Program-made: the position numbers and the translations under genes
The notes under the pieces: model-generated
Told to the model about the DNA's origin: nothing
Databases searched by the model: none
The model's input: only the letters and a program-made list of their open reading frames with translations
Shown here: positions 44,393 through 53,681 of the stretch, one piece after another
Layout: each line of letters starts with the position of its first letter
Numbering within the stretch: the first letter of the stretch is position 1
Source: Sphingomonas sp. OV641
Lineage (GTDB): Bacteria > Pseudomonadota > Alphaproteobacteria > Sphingomonadales > Sphingomonadaceae
Direction: 5' to 3'
Assembly (NCBI RefSeq): GCF_900109205.1
Contig: NZ_FNZB01000001.1
Location: forward strand, 124,001 to 188,000
Length of the DNA stretch: 64,000 nt

Positions 44393-44422
44393 GAGGGCGG
44401 CTCGGTTTGGCCGGCCGCCCTC
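44393..44422 (+). terminator. Terminator hairpin after the M14 peptidase
   Basis: GAGGGCGGC (44393-44401) and GCCGCCCTC (44414-44422) make a perfect 9-bp stem with a 12-nt loop, immediately after the stop codon. No long T-run follows, though AT-rich sequence does. Confidence 0.65.
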
Positions 44423-44585
44423 AAGAAGTGATTGCTTCCATTTTGATAGTCGGCGCCGTCATGCCCGGTCCGTTCCGGCATCGACGGGAAACGGCAGGGC
44501 GCAGCTCGTGGGGAGCGACATTCGGCCTGGATTGAAGGCGCGGCAAGAGCGGCAGTGCAGAAGTGATGTGATGAAATAATGTTAT

Positions 44586-44635
44586 GCAAACGTGGTGTTT
44601 CGCGATCTTCTGCTTCTCCGTTTCGCCACGTTTGC
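44586..44635. promoter_or_regulatory. Paired GCAAACGTGG sites upstream of the peptidase-locus TonB receptor
   Basis: GCAAACGTGG (44586-44595) and CCACGTTTGC (44626-44635) are perfect 10-bp inverted repeats with centres 40 bp apart. They lie in the AT-rich part of the 352-bp gap 44386-44737 (otherwise no gene seen), about 100-150 bp before the receptor start. The same core occurs before the M14 peptidase gene. Confidence 0.55.
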
Positions 44636-44737
44636 GTAATATTTTTTGCACATGCGAGGTGAGGGGTGATCTGGCGTCCGCGTCTTGATCCTTGAGCCGC
44701 CCGAGACGAGGCGGCGCTTCAAGGGATAAGACACGCC

Positions 44738-47700
44738 ATGCACCAGCGCTTCGTGCTTCGCACGCTTCTGTCAGTCGGAACGGCCGGCATTGCCCTGATC
44801 GCCGCCCAGGCCGCCGCGCAGGTTTCCGTGCCAACTGAAGAAAATCCGCCGCCGGCTGCTGCCCAGGCGATTGCCGAGGCGCAGGATCCGGGCGCCCCTC
44901 CGCCGCCCTCCGAAGATATCGTCGTCACCGGTAGCCGCATCGCCCGCCCGGACTATGTCGCCAACTCGCCGATCGTGTCCGTTGGCAGCACTGCGATCGA
45001 GAATACCGGCCGTGTGACGGTGGAAAGCACGTTGACGCAATTGCCGCAATTCGCGGGTTCGTTCGGCGCCGGCAACACCGGCAGCACCTCTACCGGCCTG
45101 AACGGTGGCCAGGCCTATGCATCGCTGCGCGGGCTGGGGTCGAAGCGGACGCTGCTGCTGCTTGACGGACGCCGTATCCAGCCGTCCAATCCTGACGGTT
45201 CGGTCGACCTCAACATCATCCCCGAAGCGCTGATCGAGAATATCGAGGTAATTACCGGCGGCGCATCGACCACTTATGGTTCGGACGCGACCGCGGGCGT
45301 CGTGAACTTCCGGCTGAAGCGGCGCTTCAACGGGCTTGAACTCGCCGGACAAACGGGCGTCAGCGATTACGGCGACGGCAAGAGCTACCGCATCACGGCG
45401 ACCATGGGGTCGACGTTTGCCGACGATCGCGGCAGCGCGGTGCTGTCGGTCGACTACACCAATCGCGAGCGGGCGGTGCAGGACAAGCGCGACTATTACG
45501 TGTTCCGGTCCTCGACGCCGGGCCTGTCGACCATTCCGCAGGGCACTGTGCTGTTCGGCGCCAACCTGCCGACGCTGGCCGCGGTGAACAACGTGTTCGT
45601 TGGGCAATATGGCACTCGCCCGCTTACCGGCAATGCGGCCGGACGCTATACCGGGCAGATCGGGTTCAACACCGATCAGAGCCTGTTCTCCACCGCCGGC
45701 GTGCCGGTGCTGAACTTTCGCGATCCGCAGTCCGACGAAGCCTATATCGTCAACTCGGGCACCAACTCGCAGCAGATCAACTTCGGATATAATGGCGGAT
45801 CGCTGCAGGCAGATCTCGATCGCTGGTCGGTGTTCGGCAAGGTGGATTATGACGTCACCGACGATGTGAAGGCATTCATCCAGGCGACCTACACCAGCTA
45901 CACCTCGCTCGGCATCACCAACCCGACGCTGGCCTCCAACGTCTATGGCCTGAACGTGCCGGTGACGAACCCCTTCATCTCCGCGGCCTTCCGCTCGATC
46001 CTTGCCTCGCGTCCGACGCCCGCCGGTGACTTCACTTTCTACAAGGCGTTCAACATCCTTGGCCCGCGCTACCAGAGCTATGATTATGAGGTGTGGCAGA
46101 TCACGGCGGGCCTGTCGGGCAAGCTGGGGCTGGGGGACTGGACCTGGGACGTTTACGGTTCGACCAGCCAGGCGAAGTTCTCCAATGAGCAGACCGGCGG
46201 CGCAAGCGCGAGCGCGCTGCGCAACCTGCTCTACTCGCCAACGGGCGGCACCGAGTATTGCGAAGGGGGCTTTAACCCGTTCGGCAACCTGACACCTTCG
46301 CAGGATTGCATTGATTATATCTCGCGCCGCACGCTCAACACCAACGAGCTGAAGCAGCGCACGGTTGAGGGCAACCTTCAGGGAGCGCTCTTCTCGTTGC
46401 CGGCGGGCGAGGTGCGCCTCGCGGTGGGTGCGGACTATCGCTACAACAGCTATGGCTTCAATCCCGACAGCGCGCTGAACCAGGCCGACGGAACCAGCGA
46501 CGTGCTGGGCTATAGCGTTCTGCGGCCGGCCGGCGGATCGGTCGACACCAAGGAAGTCTATGCCGAAATGCTGGTGCCGCTGCTGCGCGATCTGCCGCTG
46601 ATCAAGCAGTTGGAGGTGAACCTCGGCTATCGCTTCTCCGACTATAATTCGGTCGGCGGCGTTCACGCCTATAAGGTCGATGCCAATTGGCAGGTGTTCG
46701 ATCCGCTGCGGCTGCGCGGCGGCTATAATCGCGCGATCCGGGCGCCGAGCGTCGGCGAGCTGTTCGCGCCCGTCTCGACCGGGTCGGTCGGCATCGGCAC
46801 GGCAACCGCGACGACGACGAACGGCGATCCGTGCGACGTGCGCTCCTCCTATCGCCAAGGGGCGAACGGCACGCAGGTGCGCGCACTGTGCCTGGCACAA
46901 GGCGTGCCGACGTCTATCATCGACAGCTATCAGCTGGGCACCGCGCAGGTCTTCGCCCTGACCGGTGGCAACCCGGATCTGCAGGAAGAAACGGCCGACA
47001 CCTATTCGGCCGGCGCGGTACTGCAATCGCCGTTTGGCGGGATGGCGCGCAACATGTCGCTGTCGGTGGACTTCTACAAGATCAAGATCAGCGACGCGGT
47101 GGGGCCGCTGTCGATCGCGCAGGCCTTCCAGTTCTGCTTCAACTCGGGCGGCAACAACCCGAGTTTCGATCCGAACAATTATTATTGCTCACTGATCACC
47201 CGCAACGGCGCGTCTGGCGTGCCGCTCAATCCAACGCAGCCGCTGCTGAACCTGGGCACCTACAATGTGCAGGGCGTCGACATCCAGTTCGACTGGCGCT
47301 TCGGCCTGGACTCCCTGGGGATCGGCGGAGACTCCGGCACCATCGCGCTGAACACGGCGGTGAGCTACCTCGACAAGTTCGAGATCCAGGCGCTGCCAGG
47401 AGCGCAGGCCTATGACTATGCGGGATCGATCGGCGTGGGTGTGGAAACCACGGCGGGCACCGCGCACCCGCGCTGGAAGGCGATCACCTCGCTCAGCTAT
47501 TCGCTCGGGCAGGCGAGCATCGGCTTCCGCTGGCGCTTCATCGACAGCATGGTCAACTCGGCCAAGGTGGTGACGCCGGCCAGCACGACCCGCGGTGTCG
47601 AGGCCTACAATGTGTTCGACCTCAACGCCCGCTTCGACGTGGACGACAATACGCAGTTCCGCATGGGCGTGACCAATCTGTTCAACCGCGAGCCGCCGCA

Positions 47701-47788
47701 GGTGGGCGATACCGAAGGCAATTATGATGCGCAGAACTATGACGTGATCGGCCGCTATTTCTTTATCGGCGCGACCAAGAAGTTCTGA
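44738..47788 (+). CDS. TonB-dependent receptor (peptide/amide locus)
   Basis: A 1016-residue outer-membrane receptor. The signal peptide ends around AAQAAAQ, followed by a Pro/Ala-rich stretch and DIVVTGSRIARPDYVANSPIV. The plug has AYASLRGLGSKRTLLLLDGRRI and IEVITGGASTTYGSDATAGVVNFRL. The barrel ends with FFIGATKKF. It is the same large class as the receptor at 30749-33625. The M20 amidohydrolase follows after only 23 bp, so the two are surely co-transcribed. With the M14 peptidase upstream it may import peptides or N-acyl amino acids. Confidence 0.94.
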   Translation: MHQRFVLRTLLSVGTAGIALIAAQAAAQVSVPTEENPPPAAAQAIAEAQDPGAPPPPSEDIVVTGSRIARPDYVANSPIVSVGSTAIENTGRVTVESTLTQLPQFAGSFGAGNTGSTSTGLNGGQAYASLRGLGSKRTLLLLDGRRIQPSNPDGSVDLNIIPEALIENIEVITGGASTTYGSDATAGVVNFRLKRRFNGLELAGQTGVSDYGDGKSYRITATMGSTFADDRGSAVLSVDYTNRERAVQDKRDYYVFRSSTPGLSTIPQGTVLFGANLPTLAAVNNVFVGQYGTRPLTGNAAGRYTGQIGFNTDQSLFSTAGVPVLNFRDPQSDEAYIVNSGTNSQQINFGYNGGSLQADLDRWSVFGKVDYDVTDDVKAFIQATYTSYTSLGITNPTLASNVYGLNVPVTNPFISAAFRSILASRPTPAGDFTFYKAFNILGPRYQSYDYEVWQITAGLSGKLGLGDWTWDVYGSTSQAKFSNEQTGGASASALRNLLYSPTGGTEYCEGGFNPFGNLTPSQDCIDYISRRTLNTNELKQRTVEGNLQGALFSLPAGEVRLAVGADYRYNSYGFNPDSALNQADGTSDVLGYSVLRPAGGSVDTKEVYAEMLVPLLRDLPLIKQLEVNLGYRFSDYNSVGGVHAYKVDANWQVFDPLRLRGGYNRAIRAPSVGELFAPVSTGSVGIGTATATTTNGDPCDVRSSYRQGANGTQVRALCLAQGVPTSIIDSYQLGTAQVFALTGGNPDLQEETADTYSAGAVLQSPFGGMARNMSLSVDFYKIKISDAVGPLSIAQAFQFCFNSGGNNPSFDPNNYYCSLITRNGASGVPLNPTQPLLNLGTYNVQGVDIQFDWRFGLDSLGIGGDSGTIALNTAVSYLDKFEIQALPGAQAYDYAGSIGVGVETTAGTAHPRWKAITSLSYSLGQASIGFRWRFIDSMVNSAKVVTPASTTRGVEAYNVFDLNARFDVDDNTQFRMGVTNLFNREPPQVGDTEGNYDAQNYDVIGRYFFIGATKKF

Positions 47789-47811
47789 GCGGGTAAGAGG
47801 GGAATAACGAC

Positions 47812-49269
47812 GTGAAGACACGAGCCACAATCATTGCGGCGGCGCTGACCGCGGTCGCTGCGCCGGCACTGGCGCAGCAGCTGCCGGCCGCGGACAAGCA
47901 GCAGATCCTGGGCAATGTCGCCGCAAACGAGAAAGCAGTCGGCGACACCGCGCTGGCGATCTGGAAATTCGCCGAGGTCGGCTACAAGGAGACGCAGAGC
48001 ACCGCGCTGCTTCAATCCAAGCTGAAGGCGGCAGGCTTTACCATCCAGGCCGGTGTCGCGGGTGAGCCGACGGCGTTTGTCGCCAGCTTCAAGAACGGAG
48101 CCGGGCCAGTGATCGGCGTGCTGGCCGAATATGATGCGCTGCCCGGCCTGTCGCAGCTTGCCCAGCCGACCAAGGCCAGTGCGGGCGGGCCGGCAGGGCA
48201 TGGCTGCGGCCATAATCTGTTCGGTGCCGCCAGCACCTATGCCGCCATCGCGGTGAAGGACTGGATGGTGAAGAACAAAGTGACCGGCGAGATCCGCGTC
48301 TATGGCACGCCGGCCGAAGAGGGCGGCTCGGGCAAGGTCTATATGGTGCGTGCCGGCCTGTTCAACGACGTTGATACGGTGCTGCACTGGCACCCGGGCA
48401 ACGTCAACACGGCCGCGCAGGGGCCGTCCATGGCCAATATTTCGGGCAAGTTCCGCTTCCATGGCAAGTCCGCCCACGCCGCAGGCGGGCCGGACAAGGG
48501 CCGATCGGCGCTCGACGGGGTCGAGGCCATGGACTCGATGGTCAATCTGATGCGCGAGCATATCCCCGACCGGACGCGCATCCACTATGTCATCACCAAG
48601 GGCGGCAAGGCGCCCAATGTCGTGCCGGACGAGGCGGAGGTTTATTACTATGTGCGCCACACCGATCCGGCGATCGTAAAGGCGACATGGGAGTGGGTGA
48701 CCCAGGCGGCGCAGGGCGCAGCGATGGGCACGCAGACCAAGGTGGATTGGGAAGTGACTGGCGGCGTCTACTCGCTGCTGCCTAACGAAGCGCTGATGAA
48801 GGTCATGGACGCCAGCCTTCAGACCGCTGGGGCGATCAGTTGGACGCCGGAGGAAGTTGCGTTCGGCAAGAAGATCCAGGAGACGCTGGTCAACCCGCCG
48901 CCGGTGGAAACCGTGGGCAAGATCGTGCCAGCCGTGATCGTTCCCGATGCCATGGGCGGCTCCACCGATGTCGCCGATGTGAGCTGGAATACGCCGACCG
49001 TCGGGCTTTCCACGGCGACCTTCGTGCCGGGATCAGCCGGGCACAGCTGGCAGAATGTCGCAGCCGCGGGGTCGAGCATCGGCGTGAAGGGGGCGGTGCT
49101 GGCGACCAAGACGCTGGCGCTGGCGGCAGCGGACCTGTTCCGCAACCCCGCCATCATTGAGGCGGCGAAGAAGGAATTCGCCGCGCGGCGCGGTGCGGAC
49201 TTCAAATATGAGGCTTTGCTGGGCAATCGCCAGCCGCCGCTGGACTATCGTGACGGCGCGGTCGACTAG
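47812..49269 (+). CDS. Secreted M20-family amidohydrolase (AbgB/HmrA-like)
   Basis: A 485-residue metallo-amidohydrolase. The signal peptide (MKTRATIIAAALTAVAAPALAQ, first 22 residues) is unusual for the cytosolic AbgB group and implies periplasmic action. The metal-site motifs are GHGCGHN (129-135: His130, Cys132, His134), PAEEGGSGK (Glu169/170) and VLHWHPG (His192/194). The start at GTG 47812 follows GGGGAATAACGAC. Family members hydrolyse p-aminobenzoyl-glutamate or N-acyl amino-acid bonds. It follows the TonB receptor closely, so it probably cleaves the imported compound. Confidence 0.92.
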   Translation: MKTRATIIAAALTAVAAPALAQQLPAADKQQILGNVAANEKAVGDTALAIWKFAEVGYKETQSTALLQSKLKAAGFTIQAGVAGEPTAFVASFKNGAGPVIGVLAEYDALPGLSQLAQPTKASAGGPAGHGCGHNLFGAASTYAAIAVKDWMVKNKVTGEIRVYGTPAEEGGSGKVYMVRAGLFNDVDTVLHWHPGNVNTAAQGPSMANISGKFRFHGKSAHAAGGPDKGRSALDGVEAMDSMVNLMREHIPDRTRIHYVITKGGKAPNVVPDEAEVYYYVRHTDPAIVKATWEWVTQAAQGAAMGTQTKVDWEVTGGVYSLLPNEALMKVMDASLQTAGAISWTPEEVAFGKKIQETLVNPPPVETVGKIVPAVIVPDAMGGSTDVADVSWNTPTVGLSTATFVPGSAGHSWQNVAAAGSSIGVKGAVLATKTLALAAADLFRNPAIIEAAKKEFAARRGADFKYEALLGNRQPPLDYRDGAVD

Positions 49270-49304
49270 AAGCTGAGTTACACGACCTGATCGACCTTCC
49301 GGTC

Positions 49305-49336
49305 ATGGCGAGGCTTCTGCGAAGCTGCCTCGCCAT
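49305..49336 (+). terminator. Hairpin after the M20 amidohydrolase
   Basis: ATGGCGAGGC (49305-49314) and GCCTCGCCAT (49327-49336) form a perfect 10-bp stem whose loop can pair further (TTC/GAA). It stands between the convergent ends at 49269 and 49468, so it may serve both directions. It also resembles sphingomonad REP units. Confidence 0.6.
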
Positions 49337-49467
49337 AACCGGGCTTGTCCGGACATCCACCGGGCCCGAAACCTGAAGCTGTCGAGATTGCGGAAGAGCG
49401 GGCCGCCGCGGCGTTGCGGCGGACGAAGCGCTTGATTGGGCCGCGTCCCGATGCGACGCTTTCCCTG

Positions 49468-50436
49468 TCAGCGAGTCAGCGTAATCGTGTCGCTGGTCTT
49501 TGAAGCCACCCGCGCAGCGCGGGTGGCGACCAAGGCGGCGACAAGGGCGTCCGCGCCCCCATCGGTGGTGAAGGAACCGCTATAGGGTTGCCGCGCAAGA
49601 TCGCGGTCGGCGATGATGATCCTTGTCGATCCATAGCGGCTGAGTGAAGCGGCTACGTCCGCCAGCGGCACGGCGCTGAAATCTAGCCGCCCGCTGCGCC
49701 AGCTTGTGGCGGCCTCTGCATCATGGCCCAGCATGACATGCGTGTCGCTGGCGCGCAGCGTCTCCCCCGGCTGCAGCTTGTGCGTGCCTGCACGGGTGAC
49801 GACCCGCACCGATCCTTCGAGCAGCGCCACGACCGTCTCGCGCTTTGCGCGCTCCACGCTAAACTGCGTGCCAAGTGCAGTGACGCTATCGCCATTCGTT
49901 GAGACAACGAAGGGGTGCGCCTTGTCCTTCGCCACGGTGAAGAGCGCTCGGCCCTGAGCCAATGTGACGGCGCGAACCTCACCCAGCGACACGTCAGCGG
50001 CCGAGCGGGCGTCGAGCAGCATGGTCGATCCGTCGGGCAGGGCGACAGAGCGGGGTGATGCGGCAGCGGCATAATGGCGTGACGTGGCGGTGCCCTGGTC
50101 TGGCGATTGCTCGATCAGGCCGGAGGCGAATGGCAGGCCGATCGCGGCCACCAGAGCGGCGGCCAGTGCCCCGCCGATCATCCAGCGGCGCGAAGCAGGC
50201 GCGGCGACCGGTGCGCGTGCAGCGTCCCGCAGCGCGACGATCGCCGGATCCTCGCCGATCTGTTCGAGCATGACATCGAGCTTGCCCACCTGTGCCCAGG
50301 CCTGCTTGCCCGCCGCATCGTTCCTGATCCACTCATCCAGTGCCGCGCGCTCGTCGGCCGGCATGACCGGCGCATGGCTGCGCACATACCAAGCCGCCGC
50401 CGCGTCGGCGGGCGTCTTCGCCTGATTGTCGGACAT
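49468..50436 (-). CDS. FecR-like anti-sigma factor
   Basis: A 322-residue inner-membrane regulator. The N-terminal DUF4880 domain (DAAAAWYVRSHAPVMPADERAALDEWI, about residues 12-38) would bind the sigma factor. One transmembrane helix (WMIGGALAAALVAAIGLPFA, about 84-103) follows, then the periplasmic FecR domain with SVALPDGSTMLLDARSAADVSL and GTQFSVE. A C-terminal STN-like segment (FSAVPLADVAASLSRYGSTRI) is present. It begins at ATG 50436, sharing one base with the sigma-factor stop. It should receive the signal from the STN domain of the divergently encoded receptor. Confidence 0.92.
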   Translation of the reverse strand: MSDNQAKTPADAAAAWYVRSHAPVMPADERAALDEWIRNDAAGKQAWAQVGKLDVMLEQIGEDPAIVALRDAARAPVAAPASRRWMIGGALAAALVAAIGLPFASGLIEQSPDQGTATSRHYAAAASPRSVALPDGSTMLLDARSAADVSLGEVRAVTLAQGRALFTVAKDKAHPFVVSTNGDSVTALGTQFSVERAKRETVVALLEGSVRVVTRAGTHKLQPGETLRASDTHVMLGHDAEAATSWRSGRLDFSAVPLADVAASLSRYGSTRIIIADRDLARQPYSGSFTTDGGADALVAALVATRAARVASKTSDTITLTR

Positions 50437-50951
50437 CAGGCGATGGCCGCCGTCAGGATGCGAATGGCCTTCATGATATGCTTTTCGACTGCACTGACCG
50501 ATATGCCCATGTGACGAGCGATCGCCGTGTAGCTCATCTCCTCAAACCGATGAAGCACGAACGCCTGGCGGGTACGTTCGGGCAAGTCGCCGATTGCTGC
50601 AACGAGCTGCGCGAGATCCTCCTTTCCCTGCAAGACGCGATCGGGCGAGCATACCTCAACGGGGTGGTGATCATTTTCCAGCGTCTGGTGGGCAGATCGG
50701 TGACGGACCTGATTGCGCCGGGCGTGATCGGTCAGCACGCTATGCGCGACCTGGAACAGATAAGCGGCAGGATTGTCGATCGTCGTATCGCTGCGCCTGG
50801 AATGAAGCCGAAGAACGACATCCTGGACGAGATCATCGACATCGGCGGCAGGAACGCGCCGGGAAAGATACCGACGGATCGTCGGCAACAATTGCGTTAC
50901 CTGAAGATCAGGCCGGCAATCAGAATCGTCCCGTACTTCCGCCCTGAGCAA
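50436..50951 (-). CDS. ECF sigma factor, FecI-like
   Basis: An extracytoplasmic-function sigma factor of about 171 residues. Region 2 is YLSRRVPAADVDDLVQDVVLRLH, and region 4 is LPERTRQAFVLHRFEEMSYTAIARHMGISVSAVEKHIMKAIRIL. The frame is open to ATG 51119, but that start would leave only 20 bp to the divergent receptor gene and add 56 residues unlike the family. I therefore prefer TTG 50951 with GGGGGG 9 nt upstream, giving the usual length, though the start is uncertain. It is stop-start coupled to fecR. Confidence 0.88.
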   Translation of the reverse strand: MLRAEVRDDSDCRPDLQVTQLLPTIRRYLSRRVPAADVDDLVQDVVLRLHSRRSDTTIDNPAAYLFQVAHSVLTDHARRNQVRHRSAHQTLENDHHPVEVCSPDRVLQGKEDLAQLVAAIGDLPERTRQAFVLHRFEEMSYTAIARHMGISVSAVEKHIMKAIRILTAAIA

Positions 50952-51139
50952 CAGCGACCGCCCCCCGTGCCGATTGGAGTGCCCTCCTCCCCAATGCCCT
51001 TTCTTTCCAAAGGGCTGAACCGGCAGTCGATCACTTTGACGATGGATCGTCAACCCGGCTTCTGTTTGGTTGTTCCATAACCTTTGCTCAATGTTGTGCA
51101 GCGCCGCGAAGCTCGGCATGATCCAGGCGGGGAAGGCGG

Positions 51140-53680
51140 GTGCATACGGGCGCAGTCGGGCGGAATTTGTGGTTTATCGGCGTGGTGACGGCGCTCGCTG
51201 GGCTTCAGCCGATCGCTGTTGCCGCACAGGCCTCAGCGCGGGTGGCAGGGGACGAAGCGCGCCTCCGCCACGCGGTCGCCGCCGGCTCGCTGGACCGCGT
51301 GTTGCATGAGATTGCGGCGGCGGCGGGCGTACAATTGCTGTTCGATCCCACGATGGTGACAGGCTGGTCCGCCCCGGCCATCCCGCGCAACCTGCCAGTG
51401 ACGAAGGCCTTGTCCCGCGCGCTCGCCGGCACCCGGCTGCAAGCGCGAACGGTGGCGCGGGGAATCATCGTGCTCGAACGGCTGGCGCAGGACAACGTGG
51501 CCGTTCCGTTGCCCGACAGTGACATCGTGGTCACGGCATTGCGCAGACCGACGCTGTTGCAGCGTACGGGCATGAGCCTGACGGTCGTGTCCGGCCGCAT
51601 GCTGGCGGAGCGGCGCGCCTATGACCTGCGCGGGCTGACGCGGCTGGCGCCCGCCGTGAACCCGATCAACACCGGTCCGTTGCAGCAGCGCCTGTCAGTG
51701 CGCGGCGTGACGGGAACGGGCGAAAGCACCGTTGCGACCTATTTCGGCGAGGCACCGGTCAGCGCGCCTTCCGGCACCGGCTTCGACCCCGGGGCGGTCG
51801 CGCCGGACGTCGACCTGATCGATATCGATCGGATCGAATTGCTGCGCGGCCCGCAAGGAACGCTGTATGGCGCAGGATCGATGGGCGGCACGCTGCGCAC
51901 GATCTTCAACCGCGCGGAGATCGCTGACTTTGATGGAGAGGGATCAGCGGAGGCCGGCGTGACCGCGCACGGCAGCCCCAGCTTCGCCGCGCATGCGATC
52001 GTCAACGTCCCGATCGTACGCGGTGCGCTGGCCATTCGGGCGGTGATTGGCCGCCGGCGGACGGGCGGCGTGATCGACAACGACAGGTTGGATCGATCCG
52101 ATACGGACAGGGTGACGCGGGAGAGCGAACGGCTGCTGGCGAGCTGGACGCCGAGCGACAGGCTGGATGTCGAGGCGACGTGGCTGCGGCAGCGCAACCG
52201 TATCGATGACGCGGGCGTGGCCGAAGCGAGTGCGGCACGGCTGACAACCCGCTCGCCAGTCCGCGTGCCGAACAGCGAACGCCTGTCGCTGCTGACCACG
52301 ACGCTGCACTGGGCGCCCGGCCCCGTGCGGATGACGGCCACTGCGTCCCATTACGCATGGCGCATCGTGAAGCAGCTGGATTTCACCCGCGTGCTCGCCG
52401 GCCAGCGTGACAGCACGGCTGCCTGCACGCGGTACAGCCTCTCGCTGGGTGAGGAGGGTTGCGGGCCTGCGCAGCGCACCCGCTACCAGGCGTGGCTCGA
52501 TACCAGGCTGCCGGGCGCCCTGTACCAACCGATGAGCGTCGACGGCACCAGTGGCGAGCTTCGGTTCGACAATGGCGATGGCGGGCCGGACGGCTGGACG
52601 GCAGGGGTGTTCATCGAGCATCGCGCGGACGAGGTGGCGAGCTATGCCGTGCGGTCGGATGCGGGCACGGGCCTTGTTCTCGAGTCACTGGATGTGACGG
52701 GTGTGCGGCTGATCGAGACGGTGCTGGATCAGCAGGCGCTGTTCGCCGAATGGCGGCATCGGATCGCCCCCGATCTGACACTGACGTTCGGCGGGCGGGT
52801 CTATCGCTATCACCGGTCGGCCAGTGGATCGACGCCAATCCCCAACATCATCACCGGTACTGGGGCGATCACCAGCGGCGACTCCAGCAACACGGAAAAA
52901 GGGGCGAACGGCAAGATCGAGCTGACATGGGCATCCGACGGCAAGCCCACGGTCTATGTCATCGTCGCCGAAGGCTTTCGTCCCGGCGGCGTGAACATCA
53001 CGCCCGAGCTGAACGACGATGAGCGTGCCTATCGCGCCGATCATCTTTGGAGTTACGAAATCGGTGTGAAGACGCCGCCGTGGGGCGGGCTGACCCTCGA
53101 GGCGTCGGCCTATCACATCAACTGGCAGAACACGATCTTCGCCACCACGAGTGCAAATGGAGCTTTCGTCTACAACACCAATCTGACCAGCGTGGCGATC
53201 ACGGGCGGGGAAGGGCGGGTGGCGTGGAGCGGCGCGCGCGTGCGGCTTTCGGCCACGGCGGCCTATGTCGATGCCCGGCTGACGGCGGATACGTTGCTGG
53301 GCACCAGCGATGGCGTGGGCAAACGCGGCGATCGGCTGCCGAACGTGCCGCGAGTCACGTACGCATTGCTGTGGGACTGGGCGATTGATGCCTCGCACGA
53401 TGCCGCGCATTGGACGCTGGGCGGTGCGCTGAGCGGCAATGGCGCGATGCATTCGACGTTCAGCCGGGACAGCGCCTTTCACGAACGCACGCCAGCGCGG
53501 GTGCTGGTCGATGCCTATCTGCTGTACCGGCGCGGCGCCTGGAGCGCGCGCCTCGGCGTGGACAATATGTTCGATGCGCTGGCACCGAGCCGGATCAGCT
53601 CCAGCAACTTCGGCATCGGGCAGATCTATGCCGCGCGTCCCCGCACCGTCACGCTTGGGCTCACGCGGCGCTTCCGCTGA
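51140..53680 (+). CDS. STN-domain TonB-dependent signalling receptor (FecA-like)
   Basis: An 846-residue transducer-type receptor. GTG 51140 follows GGGGAAGGCGG. After the signal peptide (ending AVAAQA) there is an STN signalling domain (LDRVLHEIAAAAGVQLLFDPTMV and LAGTRLQARTVARGIIVLE, about residues 50-115). A linker with SDIVVTALRRP leads into the plug (LLRGPQGTLYGAGSMGGTLRTIFN) and barrel, ending LGLTRRFR. The divergent sigma/anti-sigma pair completes a surface-signalling system. The substrate is unknown; the barrel is of the sucrose/polyketide-like group rather than siderophore type. It ends 1 bp from the convergent RND pump gene. Confidence 0.93.
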   Translation: MHTGAVGRNLWFIGVVTALAGLQPIAVAAQASARVAGDEARLRHAVAAGSLDRVLHEIAAAAGVQLLFDPTMVTGWSAPAIPRNLPVTKALSRALAGTRLQARTVARGIIVLERLAQDNVAVPLPDSDIVVTALRRPTLLQRTGMSLTVVSGRMLAERRAYDLRGLTRLAPAVNPINTGPLQQRLSVRGVTGTGESTVATYFGEAPVSAPSGTGFDPGAVAPDVDLIDIDRIELLRGPQGTLYGAGSMGGTLRTIFNRAEIADFDGEGSAEAGVTAHGSPSFAAHAIVNVPIVRGALAIRAVIGRRRTGGVIDNDRLDRSDTDRVTRESERLLASWTPSDRLDVEATWLRQRNRIDDAGVAEASAARLTTRSPVRVPNSERLSLLTTTLHWAPGPVRMTATASHYAWRIVKQLDFTRVLAGQRDSTAACTRYSLSLGEEGCGPAQRTRYQAWLDTRLPGALYQPMSVDGTSGELRFDNGDGGPDGWTAGVFIEHRADEVASYAVRSDAGTGLVLESLDVTGVRLIETVLDQQALFAEWRHRIAPDLTLTFGGRVYRYHRSASGSTPIPNIITGTGAITSGDSSNTEKGANGKIELTWASDGKPTVYVIVAEGFRPGGVNITPELNDDERAYRADHLWSYEIGVKTPPWGGLTLEASAYHINWQNTIFATTSANGAFVYNTNLTSVAITGGEGRVAWSGARVRLSATAAYVDARLTADTLLGTSDGVGKRGDRLPNVPRVTYALLWDWAIDASHDAAHWTLGGALSGNGAMHSTFSRDSAFHERTPARVLVDAYLLYRRGAWSARLGVDNMFDALAPSRISSSNFGIGQIYAARPRTVTLGLTRRFR

Positions 53681-53681
53681 A

